Positions 8,621 to 17,070 are shown, counted from the stretch's first letter. The stretch: 64,000 nucleotides of DNA from JBBDMX01 sp040878035 (GCA_040878035.1 JBBDMX010000078.1:16206-80205), one strand, 5' to 3'. The notes: generated from the letters alone by a model not told the origin. A program made the numbers and translations.

Positions 8621-9094
8621 CTAATAGGGCGCAATGGTTACCGTGGCGACACCCGCGCCCGGCGTTTGAACCTCCCCGGTGCGGCCCTCCAGGGCGACGG
8701 TATAGGTCGCCCCGGTGAACGACTCGGGCAGGTTGGTAACCATGATTTTCAAAAGCGTGTCGAAGCGATATACACCCGAGTTCGCAAGTTCGGAACTCTG
8801 CGGTTCGGCCGTCCAGTCCCCCGGAGCGTTCAGCGGCTTGGTGATCTGCGCGGACACGTGCGCCGGGACGTTGGTACGAATGGTCCCGCCCACGTAGACC
8901 GCAGGGGCGTCACCGGGGCCTGGTGGAAGCGTCACCTCGACATGGTCCACATCGAGTTGCACGTCGGCATAGGGAAGCACCGTGATGGTGACCGCCACGG
9001 TGGCGGTGGTCCTGTCCTCGCCGGTGGCGACCGCAGCGCTGGCCATAGCGAGCGCTACCCCCAAGGAGATCAGATTGGTGAGCCGTTGCCTCAA
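8621..9094 (-). CDS. Small secreted beta-rich protein
   Basis: 157 residues. The start is a TTG at 9094, supported by an AAGGA ribosome site that overlaps the stop of the upstream gene, and by the signal peptide LISLGVALAMASAAVA that follows directly. The mature part begins TTATVAVTITVLPYADVQLD, parallel to the 203-residue protein, and ends GVATVTIAPY. It contains a TYTVALEG strand near residue 130. It is the middle member of three adjacent small secreted proteins that look like diverged paralogues. The gap to the upstream gene is 10 bases, so the two are cotranscribed. Likely a minor subunit or partner of the same assembly (inference); no catalytic motif is seen. Confidence 0.7.
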   Translation of the reverse strand: MRQRLTNLISLGVALAMASAAVATGEDRTTATVAVTITVLPYADVQLDVDHVEVTLPPGPGDAPAVYVGGTIRTNVPAHVSAQITKPLNAPGDWTAEPQSSELANSGVYRFDTLLKIMVTNLPESFTGATYTVALEGRTGEVQTPGAGVATVTIAPY

Positions 9095-9104
9095 GACTCT
9101 GTCC

Positions 9105-9575
9105 TTAGGTGGGGGGGGCCACGGTGATGGTTACAGTGCCGACATACTGGCCCGGCGCATCGGCGATGGTGGTCTGTACCCGGAACTTGAGCACGATATT
9201 GAAGGTTCCCGGATTGGTCGGCGGTGTCACCACCACCGGGTTGGTCATGGCCACGTAGTTTCCGGTCAGGGGCAGCTTGACGAACACGCGTTCGGGTCCG
9301 ATGCTGCCGCCGCCGGTCATTTGCAGGGCCGACACGGAGGCGACGACGCCGCCGGTGGCGCAGTTGGCCGCTACCTTCACGGTGAGTTCACTGGGCGAGT
9401 CAAAGTCGCCCTGCCCCGGAGCCGTGCCCAGATCCAGCGTCTCGGGTGTTGCGGTGACCTGCACGTAGCGTTCAATGACCGGCAGGGCGCAGGCACGCTG
9501 TGCAGTGACTCCCAAACTCAGGATCGCCGCGATGGCCACCGCCGCGAGGCGACAAGATTGCCGTGTGGCTGTCAT
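9105..9575 (-). CDS. Small secreted beta-rich protein
   Basis: 156 residues with a signal peptide (LAAVAIAAILSLGVTA) and a mature start near LPVIERYVQVTATPETLDLG. The C-terminus, ADAPGQYVGTVTITVAPPT, is a G-x-Y-x-G-T-V-T-I-T-V terminal strand of the kind found in beta-sandwich surface or pilus subunits. The ATG overlaps the stop of the upstream dockerin/PEP-CTERM gene by four bases (ATGA), so the two are translationally coupled, and the next gene starts 10 bases downstream. One cysteine remains in the mature protein. Function is unassigned; a structural or adhesive role is inferred from shape and company. Confidence 0.7.
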   Translation of the reverse strand: MTATRQSCRLAAVAIAAILSLGVTAQRACALPVIERYVQVTATPETLDLGTAPGQGDFDSPSELTVKVAANCATGGVVASVSALQMTGGGSIGPERVFVKLPLTGNYVAMTNPVVVTPPTNPGTFNIVLKFRVQTTIADAPGQYVGTVTITVAPPT

Positions 9576-10384
9576 GGTTGCTCCTTGATCAGACAGCCAC
9601 GGCCTGTTCCGCGGCGACGCAGCGCCAACAGGCCGCCAAACGTCAGGATGACGGCCACCGTCGCCGGCTCGGGCACCGTGGTGGTGAAGTATGCGGCAAA
9701 GTCGGGCGCGTGTGCCACGGACGGAAGCGGGATCGGGCCGGTGTAATTGAGCTGCCAGAGCAGGGCGTCGTAGATGTCGACGGATCCGTCGCCGTTCCAG
9801 TTGCCTTGCCCCCAGGTCTTGCCGGTGCCGCCCACGCCGGTGTAGTTGAGCTGCCAGGCGTTGATGATGTCGTAGATATCGACGGCGCCGTTGTAGTTGG
9901 CATCCCCGGGACGGAAATAGGGGTTCAGGCGATCGGTGTTGGTCCAGGTTCCGTTCTGCACGACCCAGTCCAGTTCGCCGGGCCCGGTGCAGATTACGTC
10001 CGCGTTGTCAACCAGTTGGGTGCCCAGGAACGTCTGGAAATGGAATGCCGGTTGATCGACCTGGCGGTCGCCGGAGACATACACAGCGAAAAAGATGGGG
10101 TCGCCGCCGGGGTCGGGACCGTTGGCGATAGCCAGAGTGCGATCGTCGTTGATGAACGTCTGCGCCCACAGCTCGGCCACGGGGGTGGGTCCGACGAAGG
10201 CGGTCATCGCCAGCACATCAAACTGGTAGGGGGTGGGAAAGCTCAGTTGGATCTGATCGAAGCCGCCGGTCACCTGCTGGCCCATGGGCACGTACCAGGT
10301 GCCGGCCCGGACGCTAGCCCCACTGGTCAAGACCACGAGCATCCCCAGACAGCCAAATAGATTTTTCGATCTCGGAACCGGCAT
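9572..10384 (-). CDS. Secreted dockerin-like protein with PEP-CTERM tail
   Basis: 270 residues: signal peptide (residues 1-28), a beta-rich N-terminal domain to about 155, then two calcium-loop repeats of dockerin type (RPGDANYNGAVDIYDIINA near 165 and GNWNGDGSVDIYDALLWQ near 195), each with the D-x-N-x-D/N-G-x-V-D pattern. The end is a PEP-CTERM tail, VPEPATVAVILTFGGLLAL, followed by RRRG. Such tails direct export, recognition by an exosortase and attachment at the surface; the exosortase is not in this window. Dockerin repeats bind cohesin partners, and no cohesin is recognisable nearby. It is the first gene of the coupled run of secreted proteins and may anchor or organise them (inference). 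Confidence 0.88.
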   Translation of the reverse strand: MPVPRSKNLFGCLGMLVVLTSGASVRAGTWYVPMGQQVTGGFDQIQLSFPTPYQFDVLAMTAFVGPTPVAELWAQTFINDDRTLAIANGPDPGGDPIFFAVYVSGDRQVDQPAFHFQTFLGTQLVDNADVICTGPGELDWVVQNGTWTNTDRLNPYFRPGDANYNGAVDIYDIINAWQLNYTGVGGTGKTWGQGNWNGDGSVDIYDALLWQLNYTGPIPLPSVAHAPDFAAYFTTTVPEPATVAVILTFGGLLALRRRGTGRGCLIKEQP

Positions 10385-10441
10385 GGAACGATCCCCGTAA
10401 GAAGGTCACTGCGGATGGTGGACCCAACCGGGTCCCCATCG

Positions 10442-11131
10442 CTAGTGGCGTGGCTCCATCTTTCGACGGCGTAAGAGTAATCCCAGCAGCCCGGCCCCCA
10501 CGAGCCCGGCGGCGGCTGGTTCAGGCACGGGAGTTACGGTGATGGATGCGCCGCCTCCCAGGATGATCGTGGTGGCGGGCACGGCGCTAAAAACCGAGCC
10601 GTTAAACGCGATGACGTTGGCGGCCAGGCCACTATCGTTTCCCAGCCCCAGCGTAAGGCTGCCCGGAGCGATGGCCAGAAACGAGCCTTGGGCCAGCAAA
10701 GTGCGCGTCACCGCGATGTCGAAGTTGTTGAAATCTGACAGTCCGGCGCCGTGGCCATAGACGTTCTGCTCCTGTCCCGCACTGCCAATATTGCCGCGTG
10801 CCTGAATGGTGAGTTGAGGCACTGCAAAAGTCACCTTCCACTGGCCATCGGGGACCAACGTGATGGGATGCAGGTGCGGCTCGGGCACCAGGGCCGCTGA
10901 CGTGCTCAGAACGTTAAGCGCATATCCAGCCAGGCCCAGGGACGTCGTGCCGTTGTAGAGGTTGTCCGTTACGGTGCCGTAGATCTTCACGTTGACCGTC
11001 TGCCCCACGGTCACCATCACTGGATCGGTACTATCGTTAACCGTCATCTCCAGGGTCACTTCCGACGCCGACAGCGGCACAGACATCAAGAGGCCTACGA
11101 GTGCAGCCCCTGCTAGAATTGCGCACTTCAT
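10442..11131 (-). CDS. PEP-CTERM sorted secreted protein
   Basis: 229 residues. The signal peptide is MKCAILAGAALVGLLMSV, preceded by a strong AAGGAG site. The mature domain is beta-rich (VTLEMTVNDSTDPVMVTVGQ, then VNVKIYGTVTDN), resembling cohesin-type or other Ig-like folds that begin with a V.V.VG..V.V pattern. The tail TPVPEPAAAGLVGAGLLGLL plus RRRK is a complete PEP-CTERM signal. Because the next gene downstream encodes a dockerin-like protein, a cohesin-like reading of this domain is attractive, but I see no decisive signature. A promoter candidate lies about 185 bases upstream. Confidence 0.85.
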   Translation of the reverse strand: MKCAILAGAALVGLLMSVPLSASEVTLEMTVNDSTDPVMVTVGQTVNVKIYGTVTDNLYNGTTSLGLAGYALNVLSTSAALVPEPHLHPITLVPDGQWKVTFAVPQLTIQARGNIGSAGQEQNVYGHGAGLSDFNNFDIAVTRTLLAQGSFLAIAPGSLTLGLGNDSGLAANVIAFNGSVFSAVPATTIILGGGASITVTPVPEPAAAGLVGAGLLGLLLRRRKMEPRH

Positions 11132-11315
11132 GGCATTCTCCTTCAGACCATCCCGAGCTGGTTTGACCTCGACGCAGGCGAACTAACAGCGCACTGCCAG
11201 CAACGGACAGCGACACCGCTACAGAGAAAGGCAACTGGTATACAACCCCCAGCAGCCCCGATGGAAACCCACGCTTTGCGATCTCGTGGTGTCGGCAAAT
11301 CTCCAACAGAAACCC

Positions 11316-11344
11316 ACCTTACGACAATCAGATACTTTTGTCAA
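11316..11344 (-). promoter_or_regulatory. Candidate sigma-70 promoter for the secreted-protein run
   Basis: Minus strand TTGACA (11344-11339, perfect -35) and TAAGGT (11321-11316, weak -10) with a 17-base spacer. It lies in the 345-base gap 11132-11476, which has no gene; the gap is AT-richer than its surroundings and also holds a perfect palindrome CACAAGTATTTGTG at 11370-11383 that could be an operator upstream of the promoter. Confidence 0.35.
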
Positions 11345-11476
11345 GTGATCTTGGGATTAATATTAAAAACACAAGTATTTGTGCTCGCCCCTGGCCGGTG
11401 CGTGGCTTGTGTACACCACGCTGAATTAACTGAAGACAGCTCTCCGCGGAACTGGGGCAGTAGGTAACCGCCGCAT

Positions 11477-12562
11477 TTACCGGATGATCCGTGCCGACCC
11501 GCCCTTGGCGACGTGCTCGAGCTCCTTGAGGGTGATCTGGCTGCTGTCGCCGCGGGTGGACATGAGCATGGCGCCGTGGGCGACGCCCAGGTCGACGCAC
11601 TGCTGGGGCGCCTTGCCGGTGAGGAAGCCGTAGGTGAAGCCCGAGGCAAAGCCGTCGCCCCCGCCCACGCGGTCTTCGATCTCCAGGTCGGGGAACGACA
11701 GGCCATCATAGAACTGGCCGTCGTGCCACATGATGGCGGACCAGTCGTTGACCAGTGCCGTCTTGACGCCACGTAGGGTCGTGCCCACCACCTTGATGTT
11801 GGGATAGTCCTTGACCACCTTCTCCACCATGCGCTTGAAGGCCGTGGTGTCCAGCGTGCCCTTGTGCACGTCCACGCCTTGGACCTCGTAACCCAGCACC
11901 TGCTGGAAGTCCTCCTCGTTGCCGATCAGGCAGTCGATGTAAGGCACCAGCGGCTTGGTGGTTTTGATCGCCTCTTCACTTGACCAGAGCTTGCTGCGGA
12001 AGTTGAGGTCATAGGACACGATGGTCCCGGCGGCGTGGGCGGCCTGCACCGCTTCGGTCACCACCTTGCGGGTCGATTCTGACAGGGCCGCCAGGATCCC
12101 GCCGGTGTGGAACCAGCGCACGCCCTGCTCATTGAAGAGCTTGTTCCAGTCGACATTGCCCGGGGCGATGCCGGCGGTCGCCGAGTGGCCGCGGTCATAA
12201 AGCGTCACCGCGCCGCGCCGGCCGGTGCCCACCTCGGTGAAGTTCAAGCCGATGCGGTCCTTCTTGCCCACGCCGTCGTACTTGCGCACCACCGCGTGGC
12301 TGATGTCGATGCCCACCGCACGGGCATGGTTGGCGACGATGGCGCCCATGGGCGAATCATTCAAGCCGCCAATCCAACCGGTGCGCAGGCCCAGGCGCGA
12401 CAGGGCGTAGGAGACGTTGTACTCCCCGCCGCCGACCCACACTTCGAGCATGTTGGCAAACTCGATGCGAGCGTGGCCGGGGGGCGAGAGGCGGATCATG
12501 CACTCGCCCAGGGAAACCAGGTCGAAACGGGTAGCGGCAGCGGATTTGATCGTGAGGCTCAT
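11477..12562 (-). CDS. kdgK: PfkB family sugar kinase, probable 2-keto-3-deoxygluconate kinase
   Basis: 361 residues. The ATG at 12562 is preferred because LVSLGECMIRLSPPG, the usual PfkB opening, follows it at residue 14; the upstream in-frame extension is repeat-derived. Substrate-binding WVGGGEYNVSYALSRLG lies near residue 45 and the catalytic signature DRVGGGDGFASGF near residue 300, with the Asp base in GGD. NEEDF around residue 205 is also typical of KDG kinases. The enzyme would phosphorylate KDG at the C6 hydroxyl with ATP, in hexuronate/pectin or Entner-Doudoroff-type catabolism. No KDPG aldolase is adjacent. Ribokinase or fructokinase specificity cannot be excluded from sequence reading alone. 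Confidence 0.8.
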   Translation of the reverse strand: MSLTIKSAAATRFDLVSLGECMIRLSPPGHARIEFANMLEVWVGGGEYNVSYALSRLGLRTGWIGGLNDSPMGAIVANHARAVGIDISHAVVRKYDGVGKKDRIGLNFTEVGTGRRGAVTLYDRGHSATAGIAPGNVDWNKLFNEQGVRWFHTGGILAALSESTRKVVTEAVQAAHAAGTIVSYDLNFRSKLWSSEEAIKTTKPLVPYIDCLIGNEEDFQQVLGYEVQGVDVHKGTLDTTAFKRMVEKVVKDYPNIKVVGTTLRGVKTALVNDWSAIMWHDGQFYDGLSFPDLEIEDRVGGGDGFASGFTYGFLTGKAPQQCVDLGVAHGAMLMSTRGDSSQITLKELEHVAKGGSARIIR

Positions 12563-12640
12563 CGCAGGCGGGCTCCAGCTCCCCGGAAGGGGTAAAAGGA
12601 CGGTGCAGTGCGAAATCGGGCCGCGATTATAACGAGTCGG

Positions 12641-12722
12641 GCAGAAGTCCGAAGGGCGAGGTTCGTAGTACGAAGTCCGAATGCCCATACTTCGCACTTC
12701 GCACTTCGCACTTCGTCCTTTT
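12641..12722. repeat. Inverted repeat of CGAAGT(CC/GC) words
   Basis: Left part 12641-12683 contains GAAGTCCGAA and GTACGAAGTCCGAA words; right part 12689-12720 has three tandem ACTTCGC units plus ACTTCGTCC. The arms are complementary and fold into an imperfect hairpin. It lies in the 448-base gap 12563-13010 between the divergent kdgK and 13011 genes; the rest of the gap shows no gene. Confidence 0.7.
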
Positions 12723-13010
12723 GCCCTATTTCGCCATCTGGTTGCTCCCATGGCGGAGGTTGGCCATGGCGAAGTTCCCTTGAGTTGGCGGGGCGTCAGG
12801 TGCGGCCGCCGGAATCGGCGCCACACACCGAGCGAGCGGATCGCCGCTAAGTTAGGATAAGTTGGTCTTATTATCAACGTAGCGGATCACGATGCGCCAC
12901 GCTGCGCTCCTTGGCTTTACGGATAAGCTGTGGAGCCCGGTGGGCGGTGGGCCGTGGGCTCGTGGCTTGGCCGCGGCCCTGCACCAGGGCTTGTGCTTGT
13001 GGGATAACCG

Positions 13011-13733
13011 ATGTTCAGCCTGATGCCTTTTGCGCTCCTGTCCGGTGTGATTCCGCTGCTCTTTGTCGGTTTCGTCGTGTTGATTATCGTCGGTGTGATT
13101 TACAGTGCGCGGCAAGAGCGGCAGCGGCGCGCGGAGCTGGAGGCGTGGGCAGCGGCGCATCACCTGAGCCTTTCGCCACATGAGGACCCTGGGTTCAAGG
13201 ATCGCTATGTTGCCTTCAAGTGTCTGTGCCAGGGTGAAAAAGGCAGGTATGCCTTCAACAAGATGACCGGGCAATGGAACGGTCGGGACCTCGTCGCGTT
13301 CGAATACCGCTACCAGACCACCAGCACCGATTCCAAAGGCCATACGAGCACGACCAACCATTACTTTTCCGGCGTGCTACTCACGGCGGGGCTGCCGCTT
13401 AAGCCGCTGGTGCTTCGTCCGGAGCATTTTTTCGACAAGATAGCGGGGTTCTTCGGTTTCGAGGACATCAACTTCGAGTCCGCCGAGTTCAGCCGTGCGT
13501 TTCACGTTGCCAGCCCGGACCGCAAGTGGGCGTACGATGTGCTGCATCCGCAGACGATGGAATTCCTGCTGCGCCAGCCGCGCTACAGCGTGCAATTTGA
13601 TGCGCATTACGTGATGGCGTGGGCGGGCAGTCGGTGGAAGGCCCAGGAATTCACCGCGGCCCTGGGCGTGATCGAAGGCATCCTCGACGGTTTGCCGCCG
13701 TATGTGATTCAGCAGCAAGAAGGAGTCGGCTGA
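13011..13733 (+). CDS. Membrane-anchored protein of unknown function paired with LemA
   Basis: 240 residues. One strong N-terminal membrane segment (LLFVGFVVLIIVGVIYSA, about 13-31), then a basic helix and a soluble domain with VAFEYRYQTTSTDSKGHTST and repeated aromatic residues. The layout (N-terminal transmembrane helix, long soluble domain, next to lemA) resembles DUF3137-like partners of LemA, but I cannot confirm the family. The stop overlaps the lemA start (TGATG), so the two are translationally coupled and probably act together at the membrane. No catalytic residues are recognised. Confidence 0.75.
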   Translation: MFSLMPFALLSGVIPLLFVGFVVLIIVGVIYSARQERQRRAELEAWAAAHHLSLSPHEDPGFKDRYVAFKCLCQGEKGRYAFNKMTGQWNGRDLVAFEYRYQTTSTDSKGHTSTTNHYFSGVLLTAGLPLKPLVLRPEHFFDKIAGFFGFEDINFESAEFSRAFHVASPDRKWAYDVLHPQTMEFLLRQPRYSVQFDAHYVMAWAGSRWKAQEFTAALGVIEGILDGLPPYVIQQQEGVG

Positions 13734-14314
13734 TGCCTTGTGAACTGGTGTCCCTGGCGGTGATGTTGCTGATCTTCGGCGTGCCTTTGCTGTGGCTCAT
13801 CGGCACCTATAACGGGCTGGTACGGCTGCGGCAGCACCTGCGCGAAAGCTGGGCGGGGATTGATACGGAGCTTAAACGCCGCTACGACCTGATCCCGAAT
13901 CTGGTCGAGACGGTCAAGGGCTACGCGGCACACGAGCGCCGGGTGCTCGAAGAGGTGATCGCGGCCCGGCAGCAGGCGGTGAACTCGACGGGTTCGCCGG
14001 CGGCGCAGGCACGCGATGAAAACGCGCTGGTCGGATCGCTGCGCCAGTTGTTCGCTGTGTCCGAAGCCTATCCCGATCTCAAAGCCAGCGCCCATTTCCT
14101 GGCGCTACAGAAGGAGCTGGCCAACACGGAGGACCGCATCAGCGCCGCCCGGCGCTTTTACAACGCCAACGTGCGCGACTTAAACACCCGCATCGCCCAG
14201 TTCCCGTCCAACATCGTGGCGGGCCTGTTCAACTTCCGTGAGGCCGAGTATTTCGAGATCGAGGAAGTCGGCATGCGCGCGGCGCCGGTGGTGAACCTGG
14301 GGGCGACTGTTTAG
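13733..14314 (+). CDS. lemA: LemA family protein
   Basis: 193 residues. The ATG at 13733 overlaps the previous stop. An N-terminal membrane helix (LAVMLLIFGVPLLWLIGTYN) is followed by the hallmark LemA helices: ESWAGIDTELKRRYDLIPNL and VETVKGYAAHERRVLEEV, then YPDLKASAHFLALQKELANT, EDRISAARRFYNANVRDLNT and a C-terminal FPSNIVAGLFNFREAEYFE. LemA proteins form a four-helix bundle exposed on the membrane face; the molecular role is not settled. Length and motif order are normal for the family. The gene ends the two-gene unit, with a truncated copy of the AGCCGCAAGCG palindrome (14333-14351) just downstream. Confidence 0.95.
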   Translation: MPCELVSLAVMLLIFGVPLLWLIGTYNGLVRLRQHLRESWAGIDTELKRRYDLIPNLVETVKGYAAHERRVLEEVIAARQQAVNSTGSPAAQARDENALVGSLRQLFAVSEAYPDLKASAHFLALQKELANTEDRISAARRFYNANVRDLNTRIAQFPSNIVAGLFNFREAEYFEIEEVGMRAAPVVNLGATV

Positions 14315-14379
14315 GCGGCGTGCGTTGCGGAGGCTAAGCCGCAAGCGTCTAGAGCATCGTTTCGGCGCGAGTATGTGCG

Positions 14380-14622
14380 TCATTCCTTGGGCAGACGGTC
14401 GCGGACTTTTTCCAACAGTTCGCGGCCGTAGAGCAACTCGAGGAACCACGCATTGATCTGGGCGGGGGTCATGTCCGGCCTTGCCCGCTTGAGGCCCGCA
14501 TAGGACAGATTGCGCATCTGTGCGGTGAGTCGCAGCGCCTTTTGGACGCGATAGGTCGGCGACTTTTCCCGCCACATCTCGATCCAGACCTTCTCGACCT
14601 CTGGGGACGTGTCGCTGAGCAT
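14380..14622 (-). CDS. Small conserved-looking hypothetical protein
   Basis: 80 residues from the ATG at 14622; a longer form from 14682 would overlap pdxA and is less likely. The sequence is helical: MLSDTSPEVEKVWIEMWREK, then ALRLTAQMRNLSYAGLKRA and INAWFLELLYGRELLEKV. The charged amphipathic pattern suggests a small soluble helical protein. It follows pdxA by 29 bases on the same strand, so it may be cotranscribed. I have seen similar short MR.LSY..LKRARP.MT-type proteins annotated as hypothetical in other bacteria but can give no function. Confidence 0.6.
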   Translation of the reverse strand: MLSDTSPEVEKVWIEMWREKSPTYRVQKALRLTAQMRNLSYAGLKRARPDMTPAQINAWFLELLYGRELLEKVRDRLPKE

Positions 14623-14651
14623 GGCAACAGTATATTGCCGCGGCAGAGGGA

Positions 14652-15740
14652 TTACGAGCCTTCGTTCTGCTTCGGCTGGCACAACCGCGCCGCCAAGCGG
14701 ATCGCCGCTTTCATGCTGCCCGGGTTGGCTTTGTTCTTACCAACGATGTCGAAGGCCGTGCCGTGGTCGGGGCTGGTGCGGATGATGGGCAAGCCCAGCG
14801 TCATGTTCACCGCTTGGTCAAACGCCAGCAGTTTCACGGGGATCAGCCCCTGGTCGTGGTACATGGCGACGACCAGGTCGTACTTGCCATGTATGGCGTC
14901 AAGGAAGATGGTGTCGCCGGGGAACGGGCCATGCACGTCGATGCCATGCGACTTGGCGGCTTCGATGGCGGGGGTGATGATGCGCTCTTCCTCGTCGCCG
15001 AACTGGCCGTGCTCCGAGGCGTGCGGGTTCAGGCCGCACACGGCAATGCGCGGCTTGCGCACGCCCAGCATCAGGCATGCCTCATGGCCCTGCACGATCG
15101 GCTCGTACACCGCGCCGATGGTCAGCACGTTGCGGATCTCCATTAGCGGCAGGTGAATCGTCGCCAGCGCGACGTTGAGCTTGGGCGCGTTGAACATCAT
15201 GGTGACGTGCTTGGCGCGGGTGCGATGCTGGAGGAACTCGGTGTGGCCGGGGAACTTGCACCCGGCCAGGAGCCAGGATTCCTTGCAGATGGGCGCGGTG
15301 ACCAGGGCGTCGATGCGGCCGGCCTCGCCTGGAGGCTTGAGCGCCGCGGCGACGGCGTCATCGAGGAAGCGCAGGCTGGCGTGGCCGCCTTGCTTGGTGG
15401 GGCGGTGCCACGCCTGGCCGAGGATGGAAAACTCGTCGTAGTCGAGCACCACCACGTCGTGGACCAAGTCATACTCGGCACGGGGCGAGTCGTGCAGGAG
15501 CCGCCACCAGAACGGCTCGATCTCCGCCAGGTCGGCGGCGTAGGCCAGCATCTCGTTCATGCCATAGATGATGAAGCGGGCGAGCTTGCGTATGTCGGGG
15601 TCCGCCAGCGCCTTGATGATGACCTCGGGTCCGATGCCCGCCGGGTCGCCCAGGGTGACGCCGATGACCGGGCGGTGCGGTGGCGGCGCACCGGGGGCTG
15701 GCGGGGACGCGGGCTTGGGTTGGGCCGTCGGCTCGGGCAT
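14652..15740 (-). CDS. pdxA: 4-hydroxythreonine-4-phosphate dehydrogenase
   Basis: 362 residues. Oxidises 4-phosphohydroxy-L-threonine with NAD(P)+ in the DXP-dependent branch of pyridoxal phosphate synthesis. After a Pro/Ala-rich leader (1-22) comes the family start IGVTLGDPAGIGPEVIIKAL. Metal-binding and substrate motifs are visible: GHTEFL near residue 165, NPHASEHGQFG near 240 and YHDQGLIPVKLLAFDQAVN near 293, and the C-terminal SPDHGTAFDIVGK. Length fits the family (about 330) plus the leader. Homologues of PdxA also act in terephthalate and other catabolic pathways, but nothing here suggests that. A small hypothetical gene follows on the same strand. Confidence 0.95.
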   Translation of the reverse strand: MPEPTAQPKPASPPAPGAPPPHRPVIGVTLGDPAGIGPEVIIKALADPDIRKLARFIIYGMNEMLAYAADLAEIEPFWWRLLHDSPRAEYDLVHDVVVLDYDEFSILGQAWHRPTKQGGHASLRFLDDAVAAALKPPGEAGRIDALVTAPICKESWLLAGCKFPGHTEFLQHRTRAKHVTMMFNAPKLNVALATIHLPLMEIRNVLTIGAVYEPIVQGHEACLMLGVRKPRIAVCGLNPHASEHGQFGDEEERIITPAIEAAKSHGIDVHGPFPGDTIFLDAIHGKYDLVVAMYHDQGLIPVKLLAFDQAVNMTLGLPIIRTSPDHGTAFDIVGKNKANPGSMKAAIRLAARLCQPKQNEGS

Positions 15741-15916
15741 GACTCCATCGTAGGGAGGGTGAGCGCCGGGCGAAACTTGGGCGCGCAGAAGGAGCCCGCG
15801 CGAGGCGCGCTCACTTTGGTGAGTATGGCGCCCGCAAGCACAAGCATAATCCTCGCCGGGGCCGCCTCCGGTACGGCCCGGCTCGCTGAATCAGATCGCT
15901 TCGCTAGAATGGCGCC

Positions 15917-16987
15917 ATGGATCAGGATCAGGCGGCGATGAATGTCGCGGTGGTGGGCGTGGGCAGGATGGGTAAGCACCACGCCCGCACGTATCATCGG
16001 CTGACGGAGGCCCGATTGGTGGCCGTGGTCGATGCCAATCTCGCCCGCGCCGAGGAGGTGGCGGACGAATACGGCTGCGAAGCGATCGGATCGGTCGATG
16101 ACCTGCTGGCGCGGCATCCCGAGGTGAGCGCGGTGAGCGTGGCGGTGCCGACGGCCGCGCACGTCGAGGCCGCCAAGCCCCTCCTGGAGCGCCGCATCGC
16201 CTGTCTGGTGGAAAAGCCGCTGGCGCCGACTCTCGACCAGGCTCAGGCTCTGGTGGACATTTCCCGCCGCTGTGGGGCGCTATTACAAGTCGGGCACACC
16301 GAGCGGTTCAATCCGGCCGTACGTGCCGTGGCCGGCATGGACATCGTGCCGCGCTTTATCGAGGTCCACCGCGTCAGCCCCATGACCTTCCGCTCGCTGG
16401 ACGTTGGCGTGGTCATGGACGTGATGATCCATGACCTGGACATCGTGCTGATGCTGGCGCGCTCGGAGTTGGTGCGCGTCGAAGCAGCGGGGGTGGCGGT
16501 GCTCAGCGAACACGAGGACATCGCCAACGCCCGGCTCACCTTCGCCTCGGGTTGCGTGGCCAATCTCACCGCCAGCCGACTGGCGCTCAAGACCGAGCGC
16601 AAGATGCGCCTGTTCAACGAAACCGCCTACGTCAGCCTGGACTACCATCACCGCGACGGCGTGATCATCCGCAAATCTGACAACGCCCGGGCGCTGGAGG
16701 AAGTTCGCGCCAAAGTAGCGCAAGGGGCCGACCTGTCGGACCTGGACTATTCGGAGCTGGTGATGGTGGATCAGCTCAAGATGGACCTGCCGCCGGGCGA
16801 GGACGATCCACTCACCGCCGAGTTGCGGAGCTTCTTAAGGGCGGCGCGCACCGGCGGGCCGCCGGAGGTAGACGCCCAGGCGGGTTACGCGGCGGTGGAC
16901 GCGGCGCTGCGCGTCACCGAAGCGGTGCGGGCGCATCGCTGGGAGGGGTTGGAGTGGTCGGTGGGGACGGGGAAGGTCGGGCGGTAA
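15917..16987 (+). CDS. Gfo/Idh/MocA family NAD(P)-dependent oxidoreductase
   Basis: 356 residues. The nucleotide-binding Rossmann start is VAVVGVGRMGKHHARTY (residues about 10-26), EKPLAPT lies near 96, and a catalytic-region HDLDIVLMLARSEL near 173. The fold oxidises or reduces a hydroxyl/keto group on sugars, often nucleotide sugars. It converges on a DegT aminotransferase gene, and such pairs (for example GnnA/GnnB making UDP-GlcNAc3N for lipid A, or the WlbA/WlbE type) convert a sugar hydroxyl to an amine. That pairing is suggestive only, because the two genes are convergent rather than in one operon. ATG at 15917 is supported by a purine-poor upstream region only; an internal ATG at 15938 also fits the Rossmann start. 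Confidence 0.88.
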   Translation: MDQDQAAMNVAVVGVGRMGKHHARTYHRLTEARLVAVVDANLARAEEVADEYGCEAIGSVDDLLARHPEVSAVSVAVPTAAHVEAAKPLLERRIACLVEKPLAPTLDQAQALVDISRRCGALLQVGHTERFNPAVRAVAGMDIVPRFIEVHRVSPMTFRSLDVGVVMDVMIHDLDIVLMLARSELVRVEAAGVAVLSEHEDIANARLTFASGCVANLTASRLALKTERKMRLFNETAYVSLDYHHRDGVIIRKSDNARALEEVRAKVAQGADLSDLDYSELVMVDQLKMDLPPGEDDPLTAELRSFLRAARTGGPPEVDAQAGYAAVDAALRVTEAVRAHRWEGLEWSVGTGKVGR

Positions 16988-17070
16988 GAACCGCTTGCGG
17001 CTTCGCGCCAGCTCGCGGCTAACCGAAATCTTCCGTGCTAAACACCATTGCGCCAAGCCGCAAGCGGCTA
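16988..17070. repeat. Paired inverted palindromes around AGCCGCTTGCGGCT (REPIN-like)
   Basis: Left copy AACCGCTTGCGGCTTCGCGCC at about 16988-17009 and right copy GCGCCAAGCCGCAAGCGGCT at about 17050-17069 face each other across about 40 bases. Each copy is itself palindromic. The unit lies between two convergent stop codons. The same paired unit occurs at 57366-57446, and single or partial copies at 14333-14351, 19881-19897 and 48932-48951. Confidence 0.75.
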
